Below are positions 1 to 7,493 of a stretch of DNA of 39,580 nucleotides, piece by piece. Positions within the stretch are counted from its first letter, which is position 1, and each line of letters begins with the position of its first letter. The notes beneath the pieces are model-generated. The model did no database searches and had not been told where the DNA came from. It saw nothing but the letters and a program-made list of their open reading frames with translations. Made by a program: the position numbers and the translations under genes. Source of the stretch: Halogeometricum pallidum JCM 14848 (GTDB lineage: Archaea; Halobacteriota; Halobacteria; Halobacteriales; Haloferacaceae); the NCBI RefSeq assembly GCF_000337095.1, contig NZ_AOIV01000036.1, positions 73,615 to 113,194 on the forward strand, read 5' to 3'.

Positions 1-741
1 GCTTGGTGGACGCTCAAAGCCTAGCTGACCGTGGTCCCACGATTTCTGATAGTCGACTCCATAGAGTGCGACAGCATCACCGATCACGGCGGGACGGGAG
101 CGAAGATGGGTAGCTAATCCTGCATCACAGAACTGTTCGAGACACACGCGCCCCTTCTTCCGCGCATGGTTGCCGTAGATGAAGTAGAACGGAATCTCGT
201 CGTTCGCCAACTCAGTGAGACCATCATGGCATGCTTCTTCGATCGAACTCGGAATCCCGTTCCTGGTATCGTTATGGAAGACGTCGCCAGTGTGAACAAC
301 GGCATCGACACGATGCTCGATCGCGAGATCAATCGCAGCGTTGAATCCAGCGACGGTGTCGATCTTCCAGGAATTGTTTTTGTGACCGCCTGTTTGCTTC
401 CCCAGATGCGTATCAGTCAGGTAGAGAAGCTTCGCACGGCGGTCGGTCGGGCGAACGCCCTTGTGTTCAATCTCGAGTTTGCCCGTCCCATGCAGCTCTC
501 GGCCAGCTGGCCATACCTCCCCGTATGCAGAGTGAAGTCGATACCAATGCCCTTCCTGCCACGGGTAGTCCCGCCCATTCGGGCTTTTCGCCCATACTGT
601 GAATGAAAATGAAGTCCCGTCAACGTCCTCGACAGTCATTTCGAAGGCGCGTCGAGAACCTGAACCCGGTCTGCACGTCACAACCTTGACTGTAATATCG
701 AGATGCTGCTTTTTTCGAATATCAGCATACGTATTCTCCAT
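1..741 (-). CDS. Mre11/SbcD-like metallophosphoesterase, C-terminus cut by window edge
   Basis: Reading the minus strand from the ATG at 741 gives 247 uninterrupted codons running off the left edge, so the C-terminus is missing. About 95 N-terminal residues form a beta-rich region ending in LEIEHKGVRPTD. A calcineurin-type phosphoesterase core follows, with metal-site motifs DTHLGK (about residue 110), HTGDVFHND (about 148) and FIYGNHAR (about 183). These are the Asp-His, Gly-Asp and Gly-Asn-His signatures of the Mre11/SbcD/YfcE class of Mn-dependent nucleases and phosphodiesterases. Family knowledge suggests a DNA nuclease or phosphoesterase; the substrate cannot be read from the sequence. 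It is divergent from the ADP-ribosylglycohydrolase gene at 808, and the 66-bp gap must hold both promoters. Confidence 0.8.
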   Translation of the reverse strand, partial: MENTYADIRKKQHLDITVKVVTCRPGSGSRRAFEMTVEDVDGTSFSFTVWAKSPNGRDYPWQEGHWYRLHSAYGEVWPAGRELHGTGKLEIEHKGVRPTDRRAKLLYLTDTHLGKQTGGHKNNSWKIDTVAGFNAAIDLAIEHRVDAVVHTGDVFHNDTRNGIPSSIEEACHDGLTELANDEIPFYFIYGNHARKKGRVCLEQFCDAGLATHLRSRPAVIGDAVALYGVDYQKSWDHGQLGFERPPS

Positions 742-775
742 AGCGATTGCTGATACCACTGCTGTCACTGATTAA

Positions 776-807
776 TAGTTTTATCACCGACTCTCAAAGA
801 GGGGGAT
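776..807 (+). promoter_or_regulatory. TATA-like box ahead of the ADP-ribosylglycohydrolase gene
   Basis: The TAGTTTTATC stretch is centred about 27 bp before the ATG at 808. This matches a haloarchaeal TATA box driving a leaderless or nearly leaderless transcript. No Shine-Dalgarno spacing is needed in that arrangement, although a GAGGGGG run sits just before the ATG. Confidence 0.5.
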
Positions 808-1746
808 ATGTCGTCAACAGACTCTGAGGCTGGCGTTCTTCTAGGACTTGCTTGTGGCGACGCCCTCGGACGTCCCATCGAATTCCGTTCCTCACACCAG
901 ATCTCGCAGACGCACGGAACGGTTACAGAGATGCTGGGCCACGGGACGCACAATCAGCCTGCAGGGACCATTACTGACGATACCGAAATGGCGCTCTGTA
1001 TTGCCCGAAGCCTTGTCGAGCATCACACGTTCAGGCCGGACGATATCGCTGAGCGCTTTGTTGCCTGGTACGACAGTGGTCCATTCGACATTGGCCTGAT
1101 GACCAGCGATGCCCTCCAGAACATCAAACACGGAGCCTCCTGGCGTGATGCTGGCCAGCAGGTGTGGGAGTCCCGCGCCGAAGGGAGCAATGCTGGGAAC
1201 GGGAGCGTAATGCGCTGTGCGCCATATTCGATTGCGTTTCGGGACGCGTGGAGTGACCTCGCACGTGTGAGTACGACGTCTTCAGCGATCACGCACGCGG
1301 ATCCGCGCTGCAAGTATGGCTGTATCGTGCTCAATCTCACTTTGGCAGGGTTACTTACCCAGCGACCAACCCCTCTCAGAGACGCTCTCGACCATATCGA
1401 AGCCGATGCCCCCGAGGAACTCCTCACAGCGTTACGCTCGGTTCCGGACGGTATCAATCCCGACACGCTCAGTGCAAGCGGTTACGTGGTCGATACGCTG
1501 CAAACATCGCTGTATCACGGGCTTACAGCGGACACGGCGGAGGATGCCATCGTCTCTGCTGTAAATATGGGAGATGACACCGACACCGTCGGTGCAGTTA
1601 CGGGTGCTGTCGCAGGGGCTCGGTTCGGGGCAGATGCACTCCCTGATCGATGGACCGGCGAGTTGGAGTGTGCCGATGAAACCGCGCGCCTCGAGTCGGT
1701 ACTTATGAATGCAGAATTCACCGTCGACGAGAGTTCCGTTAGCTAG
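808..1746 (+). CDS. ADP-ribosylglycohydrolase (DraG/ARH family)
   Basis: This 312-residue protein has the usual length and motif order of ADP-ribosylglycohydrolases, which remove ADP-ribose from modified macromolecules using a dinuclear Mg centre. The N-terminus has GDALG (17-21). The first metal motif is ITDDTEM (55-61), the central NAGNGSVMRCAP (128-139) is typical, and the second metal motif is MGDDTDTVGAVTGA (254-267). All metal-binding aspartates appear intact, so activity is likely. The start follows a TATA-like sequence. It could reverse a protein, RNA or DNA ADP-ribosylation, or process a free ADP-ribose adduct; no ADP-ribosyltransferase is visible in the window. It is transcribed alone and converges on the SWIM-protein gene. 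Confidence 0.9.
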   Translation: MSSTDSEAGVLLGLACGDALGRPIEFRSSHQISQTHGTVTEMLGHGTHNQPAGTITDDTEMALCIARSLVEHHTFRPDDIAERFVAWYDSGPFDIGLMTSDALQNIKHGASWRDAGQQVWESRAEGSNAGNGSVMRCAPYSIAFRDAWSDLARVSTTSSAITHADPRCKYGCIVLNLTLAGLLTQRPTPLRDALDHIEADAPEELLTALRSVPDGINPDTLSASGYVVDTLQTSLYHGLTADTAEDAIVSAVNMGDDTDTVGAVTGAVAGARFGADALPDRWTGELECADETARLESVLMNAEFTVDESSVS

Positions 1747-1817
1747 CTTCCCGGGGCTTCAGTCCATCCTATTGTTAATATTAAGAATAAGGTTAAGTAT
1801 TGCTGGCTGCTGACAGC

Positions 1818-2684
1818 CTAGAGTATCGAATTTAGCTGCTGTCCCGATTCTGTGCGAGGGAGGCGTCCGTCTGGTCGGGGAACGTGCCCTGCTTCGATTT
1901 CGATATCGACGCGGCGCATATGCTTACAGCCCCCTTCAGGTTCGCGTCGCTGCCAGTCGAGACAAGTGCATGTCTCAGCGGCGACATCGACATCGTAGAA
2001 GTTCCCGGACTCTGAATGAACCTCATACACGCCGCCCTTCTTCAAGAGTGAGACGTCCATCTCTTCGTCGCAGGCTCGCCGCGTTCGCGGTGCAAGTTCA
2101 TCGGCTGACGGTTCTGCCGAGACCGTATCTGTCTCTGGTTGGATGGCGCTCTGGCGGTCTCTGTTTGCCACCCATCCACCGTCCGAGGCGAGAGCAGAGT
2201 CGTCAGGTTCAACGAGGCGAGCAAGGTGCTCCTCGATCGGGTGATTGTAGTGAAGGAGAAAGTGTGCTTCGCGTCGCCCTCGGTGATCGTAGGAGCCACA
2301 CGCTGCAGCTGCCCCCTCCCAGACGCGCCACGCGCCGAGCGCCGTCATCACCTCCAACGCCCGTCGCGGCAACTCGTCCTGATCTGACTGCTCGTAGAAG
2401 ATGCGAAACCGAGTACAGTGCTCTTGCGGTTCGATGTCGGTCCACCACTCAACCTCGTCTCTCCAGTGATTGAACATCGCCGCATCGTTCCCGTACCCGA
2501 CCGTGATCCCTGGAACGCGTGGTTCGCCCGTATGGGTGTCTTCAGCCTCGTTCTCCAGCAGCCGGAGTACCGCGAATCGTAGGTGTTCGTGGAGTGGCTG
2601 TTCGGTTCCGTAGCCGACTTGCGGATGGCTCTCAATCGTTTGGCGGGTTTCATCGAGAACCGTTGTAAGGTACTGTTCAGTCAT
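1818..2684 (-). CDS. SWIM zinc-finger protein
   Basis: This 288-residue acidic protein ends with a SWIM-type zinc finger: CTCLDWQ (Cys-x-Cys) followed by GGCKHMRR (Cys-x-His), at about residues 237-256. SWIM fingers bind zinc and typically mediate DNA or protein contacts. The N-terminal 200 residues belong to no family I can name; they contain WRDEVEWWTD and a region around YNHPIEEHLARLVEP. The gene closes the minus-strand accessory run. A GC hairpin element sits 36-58 bp before the ATG, and the ArdC-like gene ends about 110 bp upstream. The role is unknown; DNA-associated regulation is a guess. Confidence 0.75.
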   Translation of the reverse strand: MTEQYLTTVLDETRQTIESHPQVGYGTEQPLHEHLRFAVLRLLENEAEDTHTGEPRVPGITVGYGNDAAMFNHWRDEVEWWTDIEPQEHCTRFRIFYEQSDQDELPRRALEVMTALGAWRVWEGAAAACGSYDHRGRREAHFLLHYNHPIEEHLARLVEPDDSALASDGGWVANRDRQSAIQPETDTVSAEPSADELAPRTRRACDEEMDVSLLKKGGVYEVHSESGNFYDVDVAAETCTCLDWQRREPEGGCKHMRRVDIEIEAGHVPRPDGRLPRTESGQQLNSIL

Positions 2685-2719
2685 GGATTCGTTCTATCCC
2701 GGTCGACGCACGATCACGC

Positions 2720-2751
2720 GCGCCGCCACCCTTCCGCGGCGCAATAGAAAC
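2720..2751 (-). promoter_or_regulatory. T-tract/GC-hairpin element H1
   Basis: On the minus strand GTTTCTATT precedes a perfect 7-bp stem GCGCCGC/GCGGCGC with a 9-nt loop GGAAGGGTG. It stands 36 bp before the SWIM-protein start. Confidence 0.7.
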
Positions 2752-2794
2752 TCACGGCGATGTGGAGAGCTGTTCATCGACGAGCTACACTGAC

Positions 2795-3721
2795 CTACCC
2801 GTCGATCACGCCGATGATCTCCTCTGCGGTGCTGCTAATCCGTCCGAACCGGTCTTGGATCGACTCTGGCTCATCATCCTGCCACGCGGCGAGATAAAAA
2901 GCTGAACCGCTTGTATCAAGGCCGCAATACCGACCAACGATGTACGCGACGGCTTCCGCTTCGACTTCGCGCTTCGACCGTTCGTCCTCGTCGTCGACGT
3001 CGAAGTGGAGCAGCGCGTGGGCGTACTCGTGAATCAGCGTGACCGAGAGATCTGCTTGGTTCGATCGGGCTCTCGCTTCGACGACTGGCTGGAAATCGTG
3101 TAGGCTCCGATACTTACAGACCCCTTTCGCGTCGCCATGCTCCCAGTCGTCGGCATCGACGATGCGAACCGTCACACCGAGTTCATCAGCTGCATCTTTG
3201 AGCGCTGGCACCAGATCGTTGGCATCGCCCGTCGCCGCCGTCTCCAGTTCGGGAAGTGGTTCTCCTTCCGTCTGGGATACGTCGAAGACCGGTGCTGGTT
3301 TGAACCCGACGAGGCCTTTCGACCAGTCATCAGGCGGCGTCTCGTCGTACTCACAACCGATGTTTTCGTGGTAGCTGGGCGAATTCTCACACTCGGGACA
3401 TCGCTTGGTGATGATTGGTGCCCAGATCCAGATGGCCTGTTCGCCTTCCTGGACGTGCCGATCGAAGTCGTTCCGCCATGTGTTGTAGCCTGCGACCTTC
3501 GTTGCCTCGGGATACTGGAGCTTGATGAGGAGCGTGTTTCGGTGCGAATAGTCGTGAAACCGACTCTGGACTTCCAGCCACTCTTGGAACTCCTCACTTG
3601 CTTGTGCATCGTCGACGTGGTCGACGAGGTCGTCGATCCACGCTTCGATGGTACTGTGCATCTCGTCGTGCCGGGTGTCGGTCTCCTCGAACGAGACCGA
3701 CGAATCACTACTCGTAGCCAT
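2795..3721 (-). CDS. ArdC-like protein with IrrE/ImmA-type metallopeptidase motif
   Basis: This 308-residue protein has an N-terminal region (about 20-150) like the ArdC anti-restriction ssDNA-binding domain: NTLLIKLQYPEATKVAGYNTW is followed by GEQAIWIWAPI, then a Cys-rich insert CPECEN. The C-terminal half has the zinc protease signature HEYAHALLH (231-239), with a downstream REVEAEAVAY helix (251-260) supplying the third ligand. ArdC-type proteins are carried by conjugative plasmids and protect incoming DNA from host restriction; IrrE/ImmA-type peptidases cleave repressors. Its presence beside a conjugation module in the same window fits an establishment or anti-defence role, which is inference. 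A hairpin element lies 44-71 bp upstream of its ATG. Confidence 0.8.
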   Translation of the reverse strand: MATSSDSSVSFEETDTRHDEMHSTIEAWIDDLVDHVDDAQASEEFQEWLEVQSRFHDYSHRNTLLIKLQYPEATKVAGYNTWRNDFDRHVQEGEQAIWIWAPIITKRCPECENSPSYHENIGCEYDETPPDDWSKGLVGFKPAPVFDVSQTEGEPLPELETAATGDANDLVPALKDAADELGVTVRIVDADDWEHGDAKGVCKYRSLHDFQPVVEARARSNQADLSVTLIHEYAHALLHFDVDDEDERSKREVEAEAVAYIVGRYCGLDTSGSAFYLAAWQDDEPESIQDRFGRISSTAEEIIGVIDG

Positions 3722-3764
3722 GATTTTCAGGACTCGAATTACCGCAACTGCATCGATTCAGAAC

Positions 3765-3792
3765 GCGCCGCACCCTTCAGGGCGCAAAAAAA
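3765..3792 (-). promoter_or_regulatory. T-tract/GC-hairpin element H2
   Basis: Minus strand: a run of seven T, stem GCGCC/GGCGC, loop CTGAAGGGTGC. It begins 14 bp after the stop of the gene at 3806 and ends 43 bp before the ArdC-like start. Confidence 0.75.
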
Positions 3793-3805
3793 CTCCCTTT
3801 GAGAG

Positions 3806-4162
3806 TTACCGGAGTTCGTGTGGTTCGTCCGCGAAACCGACTGCAACGAGGTATTTGAGATACTCGTCGAACATCTCTACGTCGCTCGGCGTGTCTGTCG
3901 CGAGGTGCCGTGCCCACTCGATGGCCCACCGGAACGCGGGATCGGACCCACCTTTGCCGTGGATGTACCACCACCGAGCTGCTTTGAGAACGACGAGTGG
4001 GTTCGTCGGCGGCTGTTCACTCGCCAATCCACGAGTGATGGATTCGATCTCCGCAGGGACCTCACCTGGCTCGATTTCCCCTGACTGTGTGTTCGAAATA
4101 TCGATTGGAATCTCATCGACCGAGACGTCGTTCGCATGCTGTCGCTGACTCACTTGATTCAC
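3806..4162 (-). CDS. Conserved-looking haloarchaeal orphan protein (118 aa)
   Basis: The product is 118 residues long with a GTG start at 4162; no in-frame ATG precedes the conserved-looking part. The N-terminal 50 residues are polar and acidic. The second half is helical and tryptophan-rich (LVVLKAARWWYIHGKGG, FRWAIEWARHLA, FDEYLKYLVAVGF). No catalytic or metal motif is visible and I do not recognise the family. It is flanked by hairpin elements on both sides, like its neighbours. The acidic composition and lack of a competing frame support a real gene. Confidence 0.65.
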   Translation of the reverse strand: MNQVSQRQHANDVSVDEIPIDISNTQSGEIEPGEVPAEIESITRGLASEQPPTNPLVVLKAARWWYIHGKGGSDPAFRWAIEWARHLATDTPSDVEMFDEYLKYLVAVGFADEPHELR

Positions 4163-4184
4163 CTCTGGACGAAGACCCTCGATG

Positions 4185-4214
4185 GAGCCTTCGCCCTCTC
4201 AGGGGCTCGAAAAA
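4185..4214 (-). promoter_or_regulatory. T-tract/GC-hairpin element H3
   Basis: Minus strand: GTTTTTC, stem GAGCC/GGCTC, 14-nt loop CCTGAGAGGGCGAA. It is 22 bp before the GTG start at 4162 and 12 bp after the preceding stop. Confidence 0.7.
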
Positions 4215-4225
4215 CAATCTCCGAA

Positions 4226-5227
4226 TCATGCCGGTGGGAAGTAGACGCTCTGATCACCGGCAATCTCCTCGAGATTGTTCCGATGGCGATGCGAGAAGTA
4301 GCAGTCGTAGCTGCAGTATCCACAGACATCTCCCGTATCATACTCAGCAACAAAGGGACCACGAGGGGTTCGCCAGACATTCGCCCCGCATCCAGTACAG
4401 GAAGCACCGTCGAGCTCACTCGGTGATGGCCCCTCGTACTCTACATCCAGACCGGCATCTTGCGGTGTCGAATCTGGCCAGACGCCGTGTCCCTGCCAGA
4501 ACTCTCGGAGTCGACCAAGGCTGTGACGAACGGTCTTCCGAACCGTGACGTGGTCAGCGTCCCGGCCGCTGTCGTCCCATCCGGCAGCTGTCCAGAACTC
4601 TCCGAACTGCGCGCCACGATGGAGTCCGTTCCAGTCAACACCGACGATATCTGCGGGTGGGTCATTCGTGAGCGTCGGTCGGGTCAACTGCTGAATGACG
4701 TCAAGCTGTTTCGGCGGGCTCCCACCGAGGATGTGGACGCGTCGGCCACGCCAGTCGGTCGGCTCGGAGAACTCGTGGGCTAACCGATCAGCGTAGCCCC
4801 GGGAGTAGCCGAGCACGATGTCGTCTGGAATCATCTCGATTACCTCCCTGCACTTGGGCACGATGACGAGCTCTGCGTCGGGGTAGCTCGCTTGGATTTC
4901 GCGAGTGGCAGCGACGTATTCATCGACATCGTCGGGTTCGTATGCGTCCCCAATGACGCCGACTCGCGGCTCGTGTTCGAAAAACCGGTCAACGTATCGA
5001 GTCAGGTCGGGATTTCGAAAATCGTTATCGAGCATCCCGACGGGAATCTCTAATCCCTGAAATTGGGATTGCTGATAACTACAGTCTTCACGATACCCGG
5101 GCAGGAAGCCGAGTTTGAAGGCGTCTAGAGCGAACGGAGCCCGATGGAGGAACGCCACGTAGTCAGTTTGCTTTGCAGCGTCAATCTCACGTGCGGTGCT
5201 ACTGCTGGAACTGATATCGAGCGACAT
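4226..5227 (-). CDS. DUF6610-like protein, possible TGT-like barrel
   Basis: The open frame reaches 5281, but the ATG at 5227 (MSLDIS) is preferred because a hairpin element occupies 5259-5288. That start gives 333 residues. The body alternates strands and helices like a TIM barrel: RVGVIGDA, ELVIVPKC, DIVLGYSRGYADRLAHEF, RRVHILGGSPPKQLD, DIVGVDWNGLHRGAQFGEFW. A C-terminal Cys cluster (CTGCG, CGYCSYDC) likely binds zinc. I associate this with the family annotated DUF6610. The GGSP loop and the D-x-N-x-x-x-R-G segment recall tRNA-guanine/DNA deazaguanine transglycosylases. That would mean base exchange in DNA or RNA, but this is a fold-level guess. The inverted repeat at 5305-5346 sits directly upstream. 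Confidence 0.6.
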   Translation of the reverse strand: MSLDISSSSSTAREIDAAKQTDYVAFLHRAPFALDAFKLGFLPGYREDCSYQQSQFQGLEIPVGMLDNDFRNPDLTRYVDRFFEHEPRVGVIGDAYEPDDVDEYVAATREIQASYPDAELVIVPKCREVIEMIPDDIVLGYSRGYADRLAHEFSEPTDWRGRRVHILGGSPPKQLDVIQQLTRPTLTNDPPADIVGVDWNGLHRGAQFGEFWTAAGWDDSGRDADHVTVRKTVRHSLGRLREFWQGHGVWPDSTPQDAGLDVEYEGPSPSELDGASCTGCGANVWRTPRGPFVAEYDTGDVCGYCSYDCYFSHRHRNNLEEIAGDQSVYFPPA

Positions 5228-5241
5228 GAGTAGGCCCCAGA

Positions 5242-5259
5242 ACGGCCACTTCTGGCCGT
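5242..5259 (-). repeat. Leader hairpin before the DUF6610-like gene
   Basis: A perfect inverted repeat ACGGCCA-CTTC-TGGCCGT lies 15-32 bp before the start codon, between it and element H4. It could form a 7-bp tetraloop hairpin in the mRNA leader. Function is unknown. Confidence 0.5.
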
Positions 5260-5288
5260 CCCGCACCTTTTCAGGGAACAATAAAACC
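5259..5288 (-). promoter_or_regulatory. T-tract/GC-hairpin element H4
   Basis: Minus strand: GGTTTTATTGT, stem TCCC/GGGA, loop TGAAAAGGTGC. This weak-stem member of the family lies between the long inverted repeat and the DUF6610-like gene. Confidence 0.6.
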
Positions 5289-5304
5289 GGGCTATTGGAC
5301 GCTG

Positions 5305-5346
5305 TTAACCAACAGAAACAGCATAGGAGAGGTTCCTGTTGGTTAA
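5305..5346. promoter_or_regulatory. Long inverted repeat A, putative operator
   Basis: Arms TTAACCAACAG and CTGTTGGTTAA (11 bp, perfect) are separated by 20 bp. The same 9-bp core arms and similar spacing recur at 12251-12290 and 30459-30499. It lies about 17 bp upstream of the T-tract of element H4, where an activator or repressor of the DUF6610-like gene could bind. Confidence 0.7.
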
Positions 5347-5385
5347 TAACCTGAACGAAGTCGGAGCTGGACTGCCATCCACCGA

Positions 5386-5919
5386 TTACTCGTCAGGGGA
5401 GTGTCGTCGGCGTACCTGCTCCGGATTCGGCACCCAGGGATGTGCATCCCAGCAGTGAAGTGCGTGATCTCGTGCCGTTTCGAATCGGGCTTCACATGAT
5501 CCACACTCGTAGGTCGTCTCGGGCCAGCGTTCCGTGACGAACATCGCTGTCACCGTCGACTGGACTGGGTCTGGTGCATCCGACCGCCGAACATAGTCGT
5601 AGCCGATGACCGTCCGCCGATGAAGTGCTGACTGCGCAAATCGCTTCGGCTTGTTGTCCGGAAGATACACCCAGCGAACGAACGCATCTTCTGAATTCTT
5701 CGCTGACGGCTGGATGATGAACCACCGCCCGTGGTCATCACGGAAGAGAGACCGCTCTGTGCCTCGGTTCTGGAGATACAGCGGGTCGCCTTGACCAGGA
5801 ATCAGTCGAAGACCAACGGATGGGGAAATCGGGCTGAGAAGCCGCTCTTCTAGCGTGAGCAAGCTGGATTCCTCGGTCGCACTTGTCGCGAAGCGATCGA
5901 GGGTTGCCTTCTGAGTCAT
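5386..5919 (-). CDS. C2H2-type zinc-finger orphan protein
   Basis: Start chosen at the ATG at 5919 (MTQKATL) because it overlaps the upstream gene's stop as ATGA; the track-level GTG/ATG choice at 5928 would overlap further. The 177-residue product has a beta-rich middle (YLQNRGTERSLFRDDHGRWFIIQPSA) and, near the C-terminus, a classical finger CGSCEARF followed by DHALHCWDAH (about residues 142-161). The family is not recognised. It is translationally coupled to the Mom/GNAT-like gene, so the two products probably act together. It ends 40 bp before inverted repeat A and is the last gene of its operon. Confidence 0.7.
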   Translation of the reverse strand: MTQKATLDRFATSATEESSLLTLEERLLSPISPSVGLRLIPGQGDPLYLQNRGTERSLFRDDHGRWFIIQPSAKNSEDAFVRWVYLPDNKPKRFAQSALHRRTVIGYDYVRRSDAPDPVQSTVTAMFVTERWPETTYECGSCEARFETARDHALHCWDAHPWVPNPEQVRRRHSPDE

Positions 5920-6581
5920 GCTGACCACTGCTCAACTGTCGTTTGTGTGCTATCGTGACTACTGGATACCTCACACACGAATCGCCATTTCGACGTCTCA
6001 CGAATCGGCTTGTCCGGTCGATTCCCTGCTTGGCCTGTCCCCGTCTTTCCCGTACAGTGCCAGCCCTTGGCTCGGAGTGCTTTCACCATTGATCCAGAGT
6101 AATCCGCTCGAACGAACGTCAGGAGGAGTCGAATCCCGCGTCGACGTGCTTCACGTCGAATGAACTGATCCATCGACCGTGCAAGCGCTGCCGATGCGAG
6201 GTTTGGGAAGTCGACGCCGATACAGATGCGAGCTGCCTCGACGATCTCGTCGCCTTCGTACCGGGTTTCATCGTGATTCAATGACCGGATGAGCGGGTGT
6301 CGCCATGTAATCGCGCCCACGAGATGTCCTTGGTAGCTCAGACCGTGATGAACCAGGTTGGTGAGTGGGACGCTGTCCATGTAGGAGTGATGGGCCTCGT
6401 AGATTGCGCCGGCGACGTGCTGGGGAATCGCTTCGATTTGGACTCGCTCGGCGAATCGTAGTCCAAGCGGCGCCGTGACCGGTTCGCCGTCGTGATGGAT
6501 CGGACAGTCACACCCGCCCGATGCCCGTGTGAACTGAAACCCAGTCCGGCCAGTCGCATCACCGTGGTGGACGCTGGTCAT
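5916..6581 (-). CDS. Mom/GNAT-like protein
   Basis: This 221-residue protein has an acetyltransferase-like (GNAT) layout. It contains AIYEAHHSYMDSVPL (59-73), a strand GHLVGAITWRHP (85-96), EIVEAARICIGVDFPN (112-127), then LLLTFVRADYSGSMVKALRAKGW (152-174). The TFVRADYSGSMVKALRAKGW pattern recalls the phage Mom family, which makes N6-methylcarbamoyl-adenine in DNA, and related phage proteins of unknown role. An ordinary N-acyltransferase is the alternative. A Cys-His cluster CDCPIHHDGE lies at 24-33. It overlaps its neighbours on both sides by ATGA, so it is co-translated with a 52-aa protein and a zinc-finger protein. Confidence 0.6.
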   Translation of the reverse strand: MTSVHHGDATGRTGFQFTRASGGCDCPIHHDGEPVTAPLGLRFAERVQIEAIPQHVAGAIYEAHHSYMDSVPLTNLVHHGLSYQGHLVGAITWRHPLIRSLNHDETRYEGDEIVEAARICIGVDFPNLASAALARSMDQFIRREARRRGIRLLLTFVRADYSGSMVKALRAKGWHCTGKTGTGQAGNRPDKPIRETSKWRFVCEVSSSHDSTQTTVEQWSA

Positions 6582-6736
6582 GAATCGTCGCGCCCCGCCG
6601 AGACGTCTGTGTTCTCGGTTCTCTCACGTTCCTGCTGGTCGTTGTACCGCTCAAGTTCGTGGCCGATACGCTCCAGTGCCTCAACGGTGCGTTCGATGAG
6701 CTGGTAGGTGGCCCGGGAGAAGCGAAGGATCTCCAT
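6578..6736 (-). CDS. Small coiled-coil-like protein (52 aa)
   Basis: Minus-strand translation from the ATG at 6736 gives MEILRFSRATYQLIERTVEALERIGHELERYN and an acidic tail. A heptad-like pattern suggests a short amphipathic helix. It overlaps the upstream DUF6166 gene's stop by one base (TGATG) and the downstream Mom-like start by ATGA. This tight coupling is the best evidence that it is real. Function unknown; it may be a small partner subunit. Confidence 0.65.
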   Translation of the reverse strand: MEILRFSRATYQLIERTVEALERIGHELERYNDQQERERTENTDVSAGRDDS

Positions 6737-7422
6737 CACGCATTCTCCTCCGGCTCGACGAGGTCGTTGCTCTCGGCAACGAGTTCCCGCACGGCGGGAG
6801 CAGGATCCTCCTCAATCGGAACGGTACGTATGTCGAGTGGGGCGGGATACGCACGGTCGCCCTGCGCACAGAGCAGGAGCAGCCACTCCTCGGTCCCTTC
6901 ACCGAGGACGACGTAGTGGTCGATGTCTCGTCGCTGGAAGACTGTCCGTTCTGACCGATTCACGGCACTCCAGTTTACTGGAAGTGACGGGGTTGGCGTT
7001 CCACCATCCGGCGTGAGTGCTTCGTGCCCGGTGACGCTCGCGAGTGCGGCCTCGATATCGTCGCCGGTGAGATGCCAGCAATTGGCTGGTCCACTGCACT
7101 CCAGTTGGCTCACCACGTCATCGCGAAACTGGATGTAGTGCTGGGAGGCAACGGCTTCGTCGTCGGTGTAATCGAGGAGGAGTCCACAGGCGAGCTGTGC
7201 CGAACCGCTGCCAGTGTCGCCCCACTCGAATCCCGGCCTACTCTGTCGTATGAGATCGAGGCTTCGATCGGGGGCGAGTCGCTCGTGTTCGGTGAGGTTG
7301 AGTACGACCGGTCTGTCGTCGACGTGCATCCCCACATACTCGACGTGGTCTCTGTTCGTCTGGCAAGGGTCGCTCGCAGTCTGTACGTCTGTTCTGGGAT
7401 CGTCGGTAGAATCCGTCTTCAT
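6736..7422 (-). CDS. DUF6166-like protein with C-terminal extension
   Basis: The open frame extends to 7584, but the ATG at 7422 (MKTDSTDD) is chosen because a hairpin element fills 7447-7473. The 228-residue product carries the DUF6166-like core YVGMHVDDRPVVLNL ... RPGFEWGDTGSGSAQLACGLL and DDVVSQLECS ... CWHLTGDDIEAAL. About 100 further residues follow, with strands YVVLGEGTEEWLLLLCAQGD. A shorter paralogue of the core is encoded at 8057-8461. The biochemical role of DUF6166 is unknown to me. It heads a four-gene overlapping unit (this gene, 52-aa protein, Mom-like, zinc finger). Confidence 0.75.
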   Translation of the reverse strand: MKTDSTDDPRTDVQTASDPCQTNRDHVEYVGMHVDDRPVVLNLTEHERLAPDRSLDLIRQSRPGFEWGDTGSGSAQLACGLLLDYTDDEAVASQHYIQFRDDVVSQLECSGPANCWHLTGDDIEAALASVTGHEALTPDGGTPTPSLPVNWSAVNRSERTVFQRRDIDHYVVLGEGTEEWLLLLCAQGDRAYPAPLDIRTVPIEEDPAPAVRELVAESNDLVEPEENA

Positions 7423-7446
7423 GTGTCGAACGCGGGAGGTCGAACA

Positions 7447-7474
7447 CCCCGCACCCCTACCGGGGATGAAAAAC
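7447..7474 (-). promoter_or_regulatory. T-tract/GC-hairpin element H5
   Basis: Minus strand: GTTTTTCAT, stem CCCC/GGGG, loop GGTAGGGGTGC. Located 25 bp before the DUF6166 start at 7422 and 20 bp after the preceding stop. Confidence 0.75.
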
Positions 7475-7493
7475 AGCCTCCACGAGCAGTGAT

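Noticed and set aside
5228-5281. Longer N-terminus of the DUF6610-like protein starting at 5281
   Set aside because: The extra 18 codons coincide with hairpin element H4 and the leader hairpin. The same pattern of over-long frames through hairpins occurs at 7422, 8461, 8935, 9872, 10397 and 11118.
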